Assembly (NCBI GenBank): GCA_018261755.1
Contig: JAGTRJ010000001.1
Coordinates: 95,936-159,935 of the forward strand
Source of the DNA: Burkholderiaceae bacterium
GTDB lineage: Bacteria > Pseudomonadota > Gammaproteobacteria > Burkholderiales > Burkholderiaceae_D
Direction of reading: 5' to 3'
Length of the DNA: 64,000 nt
Below are positions 17,758-26,354 of this stretch, in pieces. The position numbers and the translations under genes are program-made. The stretch's first letter is position 1. Every line of letters begins with the position of its first letter. The notes below the pieces were generated by a model. It worked only from the letters and a program-made list of their open reading frames with translations. It was not told where the DNA came from and ran no database searches.

Positions 17758-18462
17758 TTAAGCCTCCTGACGCCACAAACACTTGCCCTTCACCTGCTTG
17801 TCCAGGCCATCAAGCAGGGCTTCGTGCGCCGCCGTTTCATCGTCTGATGCAGGCAGCACGATGATTTCCGCCAGCGCCGCCGTCTCGAGAATCTCACCGC
17901 CGGTTGTCTGTTCCGATTCAAGGGCGAGGTCCATGCCCAGGCTGTCCTGACCGCGCGTCATTGCCAGATAGACTTCGGCCAGCAGCGAAGCGTCGAGCAG
18001 CGCGCCGTGGAACGTACGGTGCGCGTTCGAAATACCGTAGCGGTCGCACAGCGCATCGAGCGAGTTGCGCTTGCCAGGGTGCAGTTCCCGCGCCAGCAAC
18101 AGGCTGTCGATGGTGTTGGCTACGTCGTCATCAAACCGCGACAAAGACATGCGTTCGAATTCCGCATTCAGGAAGCCAAGGTCGAACGGCGCATTGTGGA
18201 TGATGATTTCGGCATCGCGCACATAGTCGCGAAACGCATCGGCTATCTCGGCGAATTTCGGCTTGTCGCGCAGAAATTCAACCGTCAGCCCGTGAACGGC
18301 GACCGCACCTTCATCGATGTCACGCTCAGGGTTGATGTAGGTATGAAAATTGTTGCCTGTCAGCCGCCGGTTGATGACTTCGACGCAGCCGATTTCAATG
18401 ACGCGGTCGCCGGTTTTGGCATTCAGGCCGGTAGTTTCGGTATCGAGAACGATTTGACGCAT
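17758..18462 (-). CDS. dnaQ: DNA polymerase III epsilon subunit (3'-5' proofreading exonuclease)
   Basis: The 234-residue DEDDh exonuclease has Exo I (VLDTETTGL, residues 5-13), Exo II (HNAPFDLGFLNAEF, near 89) and Exo III with the catalytic His and Asp (HRTFHGALLDASLLAEVY, near 150-167). The C-terminal segment carries a polymerase-alpha-binding tail. It provides proofreading in the replicative holoenzyme. The length agrees with other DnaQ proteins. It follows the trhP gene on the same strand after 12 bases. Confidence 0.93.
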   Translation of the reverse strand: MRQIVLDTETTGLNAKTGDRVIEIGCVEVINRRLTGNNFHTYINPERDIDEGAVAVHGLTVEFLRDKPKFAEIADAFRDYVRDAEIIIHNAPFDLGFLNAEFERMSLSRFDDDVANTIDSLLLARELHPGKRNSLDALCDRYGISNAHRTFHGALLDASLLAEVYLAMTRGQDSLGMDLALESEQTTGGEILETAALAEIIVLPASDDETAAHEALLDGLDKQVKGKCLWRQEA

Positions 18463-18474
18463 GGTAGGAAATGA

Positions 18475-19842
18475 TTACAGCATTCGCGCCAGCAGCGCCT
18501 TGTCGTATTTCGGTTCGAGCGGAATGCGCACGATGTGGCCGCTGCCTGGCGCAACGCCAATCGGCTCGCCTTCGAGCGACGCCATGCGCTCCAGCGTGAC
18601 CACTTCATTGCCGGATGGATGGATGATTTCAATCCGGTCACCAACGGAAAAGCGGTTCTTGACCACCACTTCGGCCCAGCCATCGGTCACCGACTGCACA
18701 TCACCGACATAATGGCTGTTGTCCAGTTCCGATGCACCGGTCAGGTAGTTCTGGTAATCCTGCGTGCGATGGCGCTGCAGGAAGCCATCGGTGTAACCGC
18801 GATTGGCCAATCCCTGCAGCATGCCAAGCAAGCCGATGTCGAACGGCTTGCCGGCAACCGCATCGTCGATTGCATGGCGGTACACCTGCGCCGCGCGCGC
18901 GACATAGTAAATCGATTTGGTGCGACCTTCGATCTTGAGCGAATTCACGCCGATCTTCACCAGCCGTTCAACATGCTCAACCGCGCGCAAATCCTTCGAA
19001 TTCATGATGTAGGTGCCGTGCTCGTCTTCCATGATCGGCAACAACTGCCCTGGCCGCTTGCCTTCCTCGATCAGGTAGGTACGGTCGGCCAGCGGATGAC
19101 GCGGCATTTCGCCCAGCGCGGACAACGGCTGCTGCTCGGCCTGCTCCAGCATCTGGTGGTAATTCATGCTGATGGTCTCGGCCGGAATGCGCACCGCGTC
19201 GCCAATTGCATCTTCGTCGGCATTCATCACCTTGTAATCCCAGCGGCAGGAATTGGTGCAGGTACCCTGATTCGAGTCGCGGTGATTGAAATAACCGGAC
19301 AGCAGGCAGCGGCCGGAATAGGCGATGCACAGCGCGCCATGCACGAACACTTCCAGTTCCATTTCGGGGCAACGCTGGCGGATTTCCTCGATTTCGTCCA
19401 GCGACAGTTCGCGCGACAGGATCACGCGCGTCAGCCCCATCCGCTGCCAGAACTTCACGTCGGCCCAGTTGATCGCATTCGCCTGCACCGACAGATGCAC
19501 CGGGATGTCCGGCCATTTGTCCCGCACCAGCATGATCAGGCCCGGATCGGCCATGATCAGCGCATCCGGCTTCATCGCCACCACCGGTTCCATGTCGTTC
19601 AGATAGGTTTTCAGCTTCGCGTTGTGCGCAAAGATGTTGCTGGCAACGTAAAACTGCTTGCCGCGCATGTGTGCCTGCTCGATGCCGGTCGCCAGTGCTT
19701 CCAGCGTCGAAAACTCGTTGTTGCGCGCGCGCAGGCTGTAACGCGGCTGACCCGCATACACGGCATCCGCGCCGAAATCGAACGCGGTATGCATTTTCGC
19801 GAGCGAACCGGCGGGCAACAAAAGTTCAGGAGCAAGCGACAT
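18475..19842 (-). CDS. trhP: U32-family tRNA hydroxylation protein TrhP (YegQ)
   Basis: The 455-residue U32 'peptidase' starts at ATG 19842 (MSLAPELLLPAGSLAKM, then FGADAVYAGQ), rather than at an upstream in-frame ATG. Diagnostic segments are VHLSVQANAINW, ELEVFVHGALCIAYSGRCLLSGYFNHRDSNQGTCTNSCRW (with the iron-sulfur cysteines), and a C-terminal SVGDRIEIIHPSGNE domain. TrhP makes 5-hydroxyuridine at position 34 of certain tRNAs from prephenate. The length matches TrhP rather than the longer RlhA. Confidence 0.9.
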   Translation of the reverse strand: MSLAPELLLPAGSLAKMHTAFDFGADAVYAGQPRYSLRARNNEFSTLEALATGIEQAHMRGKQFYVASNIFAHNAKLKTYLNDMEPVVAMKPDALIMADPGLIMLVRDKWPDIPVHLSVQANAINWADVKFWQRMGLTRVILSRELSLDEIEEIRQRCPEMELEVFVHGALCIAYSGRCLLSGYFNHRDSNQGTCTNSCRWDYKVMNADEDAIGDAVRIPAETISMNYHQMLEQAEQQPLSALGEMPRHPLADRTYLIEEGKRPGQLLPIMEDEHGTYIMNSKDLRAVEHVERLVKIGVNSLKIEGRTKSIYYVARAAQVYRHAIDDAVAGKPFDIGLLGMLQGLANRGYTDGFLQRHRTQDYQNYLTGASELDNSHYVGDVQSVTDGWAEVVVKNRFSVGDRIEIIHPSGNEVVTLERMASLEGEPIGVAPGSGHIVRIPLEPKYDKALLARML

Positions 19843-20120
19843 GGTGAATGGGCATGAAATGTTCTGGAGAAGATGACGATTATAGCGAATGCGGTGGCGG
19901 CGCGCAGTGCTAGCCGCGATTGTCATCCGCGCTGTGTATTTGACGGCTGGGCTTCTGTGCCTTCTGCACCACTATGTGCTTCGTTCCGGCGCCTCAAATC
20001 AGCGTTTCAACCCAACCGGCCGCGGCTCCAGGCGACAGCCACGCCCTTCCGGCTGATGCGGCGCGACACAGCAGCCAGCCCCCTGCATCACACGCCAATG
20101 CCCATACAACCCAACAAAAA
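19843..20120. other. Intergenic stretch before repeat copy B; nothing recognised
   Basis: About 280 bases upstream of trhP contain short overlapping ORFs in both directions without any protein-like features, and no clear promoter, tRNA or terminator. The trhP promoter presumably lies here. Confidence 0.4.
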
Positions 20121-20243
20121 ATGGGGGTATATGATCAAAATACGACTCCGGGCCACAATTTAGCTGGCCGTTTAAAAATACTGACGGGAGTATATTTCTC
20201 AGCCTTAATGACCCGAAAGTTTTTTAAGTCAATTATTTCGGGC
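20121..20243 (+). repeat. Dispersed hairpin repeat, copy B (core plus tail)
   Basis: The left end ATGGGGGTATATGATCAAAA and the right-hand palindrome AATACTGACGGGAGTATATT bracket an internal hairpin GGCCA-CAATTTAGC-TGGCC (20151-20169). The tail 20201-20243 (CCTTAATGACCC ... AAGTCAATTATTTCGGGC) matches the tails of copies A and J. It lies between trhP and the convergent end of the DUF2239 gene. Confidence 0.8.
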
Positions 20244-20370
20244 TGTAGCAGCCATGCCCGGCACGCTGCTTGAACGCTCTATACGTACTATTTGCCTCTG
20301 TTGCCGGCTATGCAGAAACAGCCGGCAAATAGCCAGTTCGACCACAGGAAAACTACATCCGCCGCCAGCC

Positions 20371-20985
20371 TCAGCCCTGCTCCGCTTTCTGCTCCACCAT
20401 GCCGCCCACCAGCCGGAAAAGTTGTGCCTGTACATCCAGCGGCCAGTACGATACCAGTTCGGCCAGACGCTTGATGTCCGGCGCAAACAACGCCCTCAGC
20501 GCTTCATCGAAATCCGGTTGATTACCGGCAACTGCAGTCATGAAGCGGTAAGCCGATTCCTGCATCGCGCGCCGCCGATCCGTTTCCGGACTGGCGCGCA
20601 TGGCCGCTTCGACCAGCTTGCGCAGCGCCACCGATGCCCCGCCAGACTGGCTGGCCAGCCATTCCCAGTGCCGCGGCAGCAAGGTGATTTCCCGCGCCAC
20701 CACCCCCAGTTTCGGCCGGCCTGGCTGGCGCGCCGGCGGCGCTGCCGATTTGGGCGCACCATCCTCAAGCGCCGCAGCCGGCAAGCGCGCCAGCGCCTGT
20801 GCCAGATCGCCACGCAAGTCCAGTTCCACCGGACGGCTGGTTTCGTCATCCATCACCAGCACGCTCCGTTCCGGATTGGCGTCAATAAAGGCTTTCAGTT
20901 GGGTCACCACTTCGCGCGGCGCACCGGATGCGACGCATTCGGTATCGGCAAAGGCGACCCAGCGCATGGCCTTGACTTCGTTCAT
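20371..20985 (-). CDS. DUF2239 family protein, function unknown
   Basis: The 204-residue protein starts at ATG 20985, directly behind GGAGGACAC; an upstream ATG at 21009 is less likely. The N-terminal half (AFADTECVASGAPREVVTQLKAF, VLVMDDETSRPVELDLRGD) and the C-terminal half (LGVVAREITLLPRHWEWLASQSGGASVALRKLVEAA) have the features of DUF2239. The region around GRPKLGVVAREITLLPRHWEWL is helix-rich and could bind nucleic acid, but this is a guess. The promoter region carries a strikingly conserved twin operator (21014-21055), so the gene is probably tightly regulated. Confidence 0.75.
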   Translation of the reverse strand: MNEVKAMRWVAFADTECVASGAPREVVTQLKAFIDANPERSVLVMDDETSRPVELDLRGDLAQALARLPAAALEDGAPKSAAPPARQPGRPKLGVVAREITLLPRHWEWLASQSGGASVALRKLVEAAMRASPETDRRRAMQESAYRFMTAVAGNQPDFDEALRALFAPDIKRLAELVSYWPLDVQAQLFRLVGGMVEQKAEQG

Positions 20986-21013
20986 GTGTCCTCCATTGAT
21001 TGAACACATTAAT

Positions 21014-21055
21014 TTTACCCGGATAATTACAGCAAAGCAATATTATCCGGGTAAA
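21014..21055. promoter_or_regulatory. Twin 14-bp inverted operator before the DUF2239 gene
   Basis: TTTACCCGGATAAT (21014-21027) is repeated perfectly in inverted orientation as ATTATCCGGGTAAA (21042-21055), 28 bp centre to centre. Each copy is itself a near-palindrome (TTAyCCGGrTAA), so two dimers could bind on different helix faces or cooperatively. The spacing leaves room for promoter elements between them. The cognate regulator is not in the window and I cannot name it. Confidence 0.6.
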
Positions 21056-21116
21056 TTATATGAATTTAATAAACAACTTGATGAAATTCCCGCAAGCGAA
21101 TGATTTAAAAAAACCA

Positions 21117-22229
21117 TCACAAACGCACCCTGACCTTGCGCGAGAACAGTTCACACCAAAACAGGATCCAGCGCTTGATATCCGCCTTGCGCCCTTCGGT
21201 GACGGTGCCCAGCGCCCAGATGACGGCGATCGAACCGAAAATCATGATCATGTTGCGCACCGTCTGATCATCGAAATGGCTCGCAATCGCAGCAAAGAAT
21301 TGCAGCAGCGGATAGTGGAACAGATAGGTGGCAAAGGTGAAACCGGCCAGATAGCGGATCGGCTTTTCTCCGGCATACAGCAGCGACGCCAGCCGCGGCG
21401 CGACCGTTGCCGCACCGATGAAGTGGATCGCCACCAGCACGCCAATGACATAACTGCTGAGAAATTCCTGCGACCATTTCAGCGTATACATCATGAAATC
21501 CTGATCGATATACGAAGCGGTCAGGCCATAGAGGTAATCCGGGTAATCGGCACAGCGGAAAAGCGTATACAGCAAGAGCGAACCAGTGAACATCAGCCAC
21601 CCGGCCCACTCGGAAACCTGCCGGTGCTTGATGATGTAATACACCAGCACGCCCAGCAGCCACACCGGCATCAGAATCAGGATTTTTGGTCCAATCAATA
21701 CGCACAGCGCCAGCACCAGCAGATATTTCAGCGGCGTTTTCAGGTAGCACGCCGCGGCAAAAATCACGTAGTACCAGAATTCATAGCCGAGCGACCAGAA
21801 CGGGCCATTGGAAAATGGACGCACCGAACGGAACCACAGCTCGTTCACGAACAGCGCATTCGACGCCAGACGCCATGCCGGGTGGTCGTTCTGGAACCAG
21901 CCGCCATCGTACATGTCGAAATCCAGACGCAAGCCGATGTGATCCAGCACCACGGTCAGGATCAGCGCGGGAATCGCGACTGAATACAGCCGTGCAAAGC
22001 GGCTGACGAAGTAATCCTTCAGCGTTTTTTCTTTCTGGTCGGAAACATATGCGATCACGAAGCCGGACAGCACGAAAAAGACCATCACCGCATCGTTGCC
22101 GAAATCCTTCAACCGCCACAACACCGGCAGACCGCCAGTGAACCGGTCGTAATTCGCATGAACAAAGAAAACGGTAACAGCCGCCAGAAACCTAATCAGG
22201 TCCAGGTAAATCGAAGTGGGCTTGTTCAT
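21117..22229 (-). CDS. Acyltransferase-3 family membrane protein
   Basis: The roughly 370-residue integral membrane O-acyltransferase begins SIYLDLIRFLAAVTVFFVHANYD, with the family R and H positions, followed by FFVLSGFVIAYV, a motif-rich FSNGPFWSLGYEFWYYVIF segment, and about 10 membrane helices ending in ATYLFHYPLLQFF. Such enzymes acylate sugars of lipopolysaccharide, exopolysaccharide or Nod-type molecules. The start is uncertain: ATG 22229 fits the family best, and ATG 22283 would add 18 residues. It stands alone, divergent from prfB, so the substrate is not hinted at by neighbours. Confidence 0.8.
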   Translation of the reverse strand: MNKPTSIYLDLIRFLAAVTVFFVHANYDRFTGGLPVLWRLKDFGNDAVMVFFVLSGFVIAYVSDQKEKTLKDYFVSRFARLYSVAIPALILTVVLDHIGLRLDFDMYDGGWFQNDHPAWRLASNALFVNELWFRSVRPFSNGPFWSLGYEFWYYVIFAAACYLKTPLKYLLVLALCVLIGPKILILMPVWLLGVLVYYIIKHRQVSEWAGWLMFTGSLLLYTLFRCADYPDYLYGLTASYIDQDFMMYTLKWSQEFLSSYVIGVLVAIHFIGAATVAPRLASLLYAGEKPIRYLAGFTFATYLFHYPLLQFFAAIASHFDDQTVRNMIMIFGSIAVIWALGTVTEGRKADIKRWILFWCELFSRKVRVRL

Positions 22230-22372
22230 GACAGCGGGACTAACGCCGGAATTGCGGGCGTCGGGTGAATATTGGGTCAGCATCTTAATTGAAGGCCTGC
22301 GGCATTTGACGGCGATGTTGTAACGAATTGTTAGAAACGCCGATTTATGCAAGAAACGGGCCGGTCGGGGGT

Positions 22373-22450
22373 GAAAATATACTAGGTGGGGGTATTGTAA
22401 AATTGCTGCGGAAATCTTGGCTGAACAACTGGTTTTGCTAGGATACCCTG
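22373..22450 (-). repeat. Dispersed hairpin repeat, copy E (degenerate)
   Basis: Read on the minus strand it starts CAGGGTAT (22450 downward), has an internal GCCAAGATTTCCGCAG resembling the mid-hairpin of other copies, and ends ATACCCCCACCTAGTATATTTT. The left arm is worn and the central palindrome imperfect. It lies between the acyltransferase and prfB; 22451-22739 otherwise shows only a candidate -10 (TATAAT, 22706-22711). Confidence 0.5.
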
Positions 22451-22739
22451 AAAAATATCAGGAAAGTCTGACGAAAATATGCCTGCCGAGTTTGTCAGCC
22501 GGGTGCATCGACAGTTTGCGACATAACTTGACACATCGTTGCGATTGTTTGCGCGCCGCAAACTGGCCCGCCAGCCTGGCGGCATCGATACGCATTGCAG
22601 TTTCTCTGCACGATTCCGGAAAGGGAGGCATTTTACCTAAACAAGCTGACGGTTCATAGCCAAATTTGGGGTGAAACGCGCGTGGAATCGGCGCGCCGCC
22701 TCGGGTATAATTGGCGGTTTGATTTTCGCAAATATCGAC

Positions 22740-23844
22740 ATGGAAGCCGAACGCCTCAACGCCATTGCCAACCTGCTCGCGGATCTATCCACCCGCGAAG
22801 CCGAACTTCGGGGGTATCTTTGACTTTCCTGCAAAGTCGGACAAACTCGAACAGGTAAACGCAGAACTCGAAGACCCGAACGTCTGGGATGACCCGAAGC
22901 GCGCGCAGGATCTGGGGCGCGAAAAGAAAGCACTGGAAGCGGTCGTCCTCACGCTCACCAAAATCAAATCCGACCTGCATGACGCCAGCGAACTGTACGC
23001 GATGGCGCGCGAGGAACAGGATGACGATTCGCTGATCGCGATTGAAGGCGACGCGAAGGAAACCCAGAAACTGGTCGAGGAACTCGAATTCCGCCGGATG
23101 TTCTCCAATCCGATGGATTCGAACAACTGCTTCATCGACATCCAGGCCGGCGCTGGCGGCACCGAAGCGCAAGACTGGGCGTCGATGATCCTGCGGCAAT
23201 ACCTGCGCTATTGCGAGCGCAAGGGCTTCAAGGCCGAGATCATGGAACAGTCGGACGGCGACGTGGCCGGCATCAAAACCGCCACCATCAAGGTCGAGGG
23301 TGACTATGCGTATGGCTTCTTGCGCACCGAAACCGGCGTGCATCGCCTGGTGCGCAAATCACCGTTCGATTCGGCCGGCGGCCGCCATACGTCGTTCTGC
23401 AGCCTGTTCGTCTATCCGGAAGTGGATGATTCGATCGATATCGACATCAACCCCGCCGACGTGCGGGTCGATACCTACCGCGCTTCCGGCGCCGGTGGCC
23501 AGCACATCAACAAGACCGACTCCGCCGTGCGCCTGACGCACAACCCGACCGGCATCGTGGTGCAGTGCCAGAACGACCGCAGCCAGCACAAGAACCGCGC
23601 CGAAGCGTGGGAAATGCTGAAATCGCGCCTGTTCGAACTAGAATTGCGCAAGCGGATGGCCGAGCAGCAAAAGCTGGAAGATTCGAAAACCGATGTCGGC
23701 TGGGGCCATCAGATCCGGTCGTATGTGCTAGATCAGTCGCGCATCAAGGACTTGCGCACCAATTTTGAAACCGGCAATACCAAGTCGGTACTGGACGGCG
23801 ATCTGGACGATTTCATCGCCGCATCGCTGAAACAGGGTGTATGA
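22740..23844 (+). CDS. prfB: Peptide chain release factor 2, expressed by programmed +1 frameshift
   Basis: A 27-codon first frame from ATG 22740 ([13 protein letters not shown]...) ends at TGA 22821-22823. Translation resumes in the +1 frame at 22822, giving a 367-residue RF2. The second part contains the stop-codon recognition tripeptide SPF ([15 protein letters not shown]) and the catalytic GGQ loop ([17 protein letters not shown]). RF2 releases peptides at UGA and UAA; the in-frame UGA makes synthesis self-limiting. It is followed by lysS after 47 bases, the usual prfB-lysS pair. Confidence 0.95.
22809..22824 (+). other. prfB programmed +1 frameshift site
   Basis: CGGGGGTATCTTTGAC contains an internal Shine-Dalgarno-like GGGGG followed by the slippery CUU UGA C, the canonical autoregulatory signal of RF2 genes. 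The slip moves the ribosome from CUU to the overlapping UUU frame. Confidence 0.95.
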
Positions 23845-23891
23845 GGCTGCACTGCCCGCTGTACTGCCCAATTTATGACGCAAAGATCATC

Positions 23892-25418
23892 ATGACTACG
23901 CAAAACAAACCAGCCGCGCCCGCGGCCGATGAAAATTCGATTATCGCCGAGCGCCGCGCCAAGCTGGCCGCCATTCGCGCCCAAGGCGTCGCGTTCCCGA
24001 ACGACTTCCGCCCGCAGCACAAGGCGGCCGACCTGCACGCCGAATATGGCCAGCTGGCGCGCGAAACGCTGGAAGAAAAGCAAATCAAGGTGGTCGTCGC
24101 CGGCCGGATGATGCTCAAGCGGCTGATGGGCAAGGTGTCATTTGCCACCATCCAGGACGCTTCCGGCCCGCAGTGCGACGGCCGTATCCAGCTGTTCGTC
24201 AGCCAGGGCGATTCCGGCGATGCCATCTGCGAGGCGCTGCGCCAGTATGACTTGGGCGACATTCTCGGCGCCGAAGGCACGCTGTTCAAGACCAAGACCG
24301 GCGAGTTATCAGTGCGTGTCGCATCCCTGCGCCTGATTACCAAATCGCTGCGCCCGCTGCCGGACAAGTTCCACGGCCTGGCCGATCAGGAAACCAAATA
24401 CCGTCAGCGCTACGTCGACCTGATCACCAGCGAAGAAACGCGCCGCGCATTCAAGGCGCGTACCACTGCGATTTCATCGATTCGCCGCTTCATGGATCAA
24501 CACGAATTCATGGAAGTGGAAACGCCGATGCTGCATGTGATTCCGGGCGGCGCGGCAGCAAAACCGTTCATCACCCATCACAACGCGCTCGACATGCAGA
24601 TGTTCATGCGCATCGCGCCGGAACTGTATCTGAAACGGCTGGTCGTTGGCGGCTTCGAACGCGTGTTCGAGCTGAACCGCAATTTCCGCAACGAAGGCGT
24701 GTCGCCGCGGCACAATCCGGAATTCACGATGATGGAATTCTATGCCGCCTATGTCGATTACCAGTGGCTGATGGATTTCACCGAACAATTGCTGCGCCAG
24801 GCTGCGATTGACGCCTACGGCACGGCGATGTTCAGCTATCAGGGCCGCGAACTGGATTTGTCGAAACCGTTCGCCCGCATGACCATCGTCGAGGCGATCA
24901 ACAAATATGCACCGCACTACACCGCCGAGCAACTAAACGACGCTGCGTTCCTGAAAACCGAACTCCAGCGTTTCGGCGTAAAGCCATACGCAACCGCCGG
25001 TGTCGGCGCGCTGCAACTGGCGCTGTTCGAGGAAACGGCCGAAGCGCAACTGTGGGAGCCGACCTACATCATCGACTATCCGGTCGAAGTTTCGCCGCTG
25101 GCGCGTGCATCCGACACCCGCCCGGGCATCACCGAACGCTTCGAGCTGTTCATCGTCGGGCGCGAAATCGCCAACGGCTTCTCCGAACTGAACGATGCGG
25201 AAGATCAGGCAGCGCGCTTCATGAAGCAGGTTGAAGCGAAAAACGCCGGCGACGAGGAGGCGATGTATTACGACGCCGACTACATCCGCGCGCTCGAATA
25301 CGGCATGCCGCCTGCCGGCGGCTGCGGCATCGGCATTGACCGGCTGATGATGCTGCTGACAGATTCGCCCAACATCCGCGACGTGATCCTGTTCCCGCAC
25401 CTGCGCCGCGAGGAATAA
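23892..25418 (+). CDS. lysS: Lysyl-tRNA synthetase (class II)
   Basis: The 508-residue class II synthetase starts at ATG 23892 ([11 protein letters not shown]); an in-frame upstream start at 23841 lacks homology. An N-terminal OB-fold anticodon domain (about residues 45-170) precedes the catalytic core with motif 1 ([16 protein letters not shown]), motif 2 ([26 protein letters not shown]) and motif 3 ([16 protein letters not shown]). It charges tRNA(Lys). It lies downstream of prfB and upstream of repeat copy C. Confidence 0.96.
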   Translation: MTTQNKPAAPAADENSIIAERRAKLAAIRAQGVAFPNDFRPQHKAADLHAEYGQLARETLEEKQIKVVVAGRMMLKRLMGKVSFATIQDASGPQCDGRIQLFVSQGDSGDAICEALRQYDLGDILGAEGTLFKTKTGELSVRVASLRLITKSLRPLPDKFHGLADQETKYRQRYVDLITSEETRRAFKARTTAISSIRRFMDQHEFMEVETPMLHVIPGGAAAKPFITHHNALDMQMFMRIAPELYLKRLVVGGFERVFELNRNFRNEGVSPRHNPEFTMMEFYAAYVDYQWLMDFTEQLLRQAAIDAYGTAMFSYQGRELDLSKPFARMTIVEAINKYAPHYTAEQLNDAAFLKTELQRFGVKPYATAGVGALQLALFEETAEAQLWEPTYIIDYPVEVSPLARASDTRPGITERFELFIVGREIANGFSELNDAEDQAARFMKQVEAKNAGDEEAMYYDADYIRALEYGMPPAGGCGIGIDRLMMLLTDSPNIRDVILFPHLRREE

Positions 25419-25430
25419 GCCATTTCAGCA

Positions 25431-25510
25431 AAAACCGGGGGTATATAGTAAAGATCCCCGGTTTGGCCAGATATTTGCTGGCAGTTTAAAAATACTCCAC
25501 CCAGTATTTT
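25431..25510 (+). repeat. Dispersed hairpin repeat, copy C
   Basis: GGGGGTATATAGTAAAGA at the left, GGCCA-GATATTTGC-TGGC in the middle (25465-25481), and AATACTCCACCCAGTATT at the right. The left arm is also part of a separate hairpin, AAACCGGGG (25433-25441) with CCCCGGTTT (25456-25464), immediately after lysS. It could act as a terminator but lacks a strong T-run. Confidence 0.75.
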
Positions 25511-25583
25511 CAGGCTGGATTTTTGCCTTTTTGCAGCACCTTGCCGCACGGCGGCAGGCTTCCATCATGCGCACAGGCTAACG

Positions 25584-25922
25584 TCAATCGGCATCCTGCC
25601 CCTGATTGAACTGCTGCGCCCATCGGTCGCGGTCTTCCTGTTCGCGCCGCCAGCGTTCGAGTACCGCCTTTTTCATGTCATTCAAGCGGTTAACCAGATA
25701 GGCATTGATGAAGACGAAGATGGCGATGGTGGTGATGAAATCGAACAAATCCATCGCCTTGCGCACGAAAACCATCCAGAACACACCGAACAGACAACCG
25801 CCGCCGATGACGAGTGTCAGCAGCAGGTACATCCGGGTGCGTTCGAAATCCTTGTTCTGGCGTAATTCTTCGAACAGATGCATTTTCTGTTCTTCGGTAA
25901 GCGAATTCGGGTCAATCGGCAT
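25584..25922 (-). CDS. Small two-helix membrane protein, unknown
   Basis: The 112-residue protein starts at ATG 25922 (MPIDPNSLTEEQKMHLFEEL). It has a soluble N-terminal helix, two membrane segments (YLLLTLVIGGGCLFGVFWMVF and FDFITTIAIFVFINAYLV), and a charged C-terminal coiled-coil-like helix (DMKKAVLERWRREQEDRDRW). Its start overlaps the end of the upstream gene by 11 bases, so the two form a co-translated pair. I do not recognise a named family. Confidence 0.6.
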   Translation of the reverse strand: MPIDPNSLTEEQKMHLFEELRQNKDFERTRMYLLLTLVIGGGCLFGVFWMVFVRKAMDLFDFITTIAIFVFINAYLVNRLNDMKKAVLERWRREQEDRDRWAQQFNQGQDAD

Positions 25923-26253
25923 TGCTGGGTTCCTCCAAAGTTGGCCCGTCAGATGGTTTACTTCCGCTTCCTGTCCGCCTTTTCCTGCTTTTTCGCGCCT
26001 CGACCGCGTTGCGTTCCTTGACCAGCCTGATGAGGGTATACAAATAGACGGCTGCCGCACCGGTAATGCCGATGATGGCCGCCGTCATGTCAATGATACC
26101 GCGCATCACCATCAGCCCCAGCAGCGCCAGCGAAATGGAACAGGCGAGCGATACCCAAAGCAGTATCCGCTTGCATTTTGCATAGCCGGCATCCTGCAGC
26201 AATACCGCCTGCAAGCGTTTTCTGTCGTCTGGCGACATGCTGTGCAAATCCAT
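25912..26253 (-). CDS. Small two-helix membrane protein, unknown
   Basis: The 113-residue protein has the same general build as its downstream partner: a soluble N-terminus (SPDDRKRLQAVLLQDAGYAKC), two membrane segments (ILLWVSLACSISLALLGLMV and TAAIIGITGAAAVYLYTLI) and a basic, disordered C-terminal tail (ARKSRKRRTGSGSK). The 11-base overlap with the next gene implies that both are made together. It is convergent with nothing and lies downstream of ppsA on the same strand after about 100 bases. Function unknown. Confidence 0.6.
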   Translation of the reverse strand: MDLHSMSPDDRKRLQAVLLQDAGYAKCKRILLWVSLACSISLALLGLMVMRGIIDMTAAIIGITGAAAVYLYTLIRLVKERNAVEARKSRKRRTGSGSKPSDGPTLEEPSNAD

Positions 26254-26354
26254 TTCGCTCCTGAATGTTTGAACTTGATGCGGCCGACATACCGCGTCTG
26301 CCTGTCGCTGGGGATGGACGGTGCCTGCAGCGCCGCCCTTCCAGCATGACGCGC

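Noticed and set aside
20301..20329. Hairpin TGCCGGCT / AGCCGGCA downstream of the DUF2239 gene as a terminator
   Set aside because: The stem is real but no T-run follows on the minus strand; it was left as uncertain.
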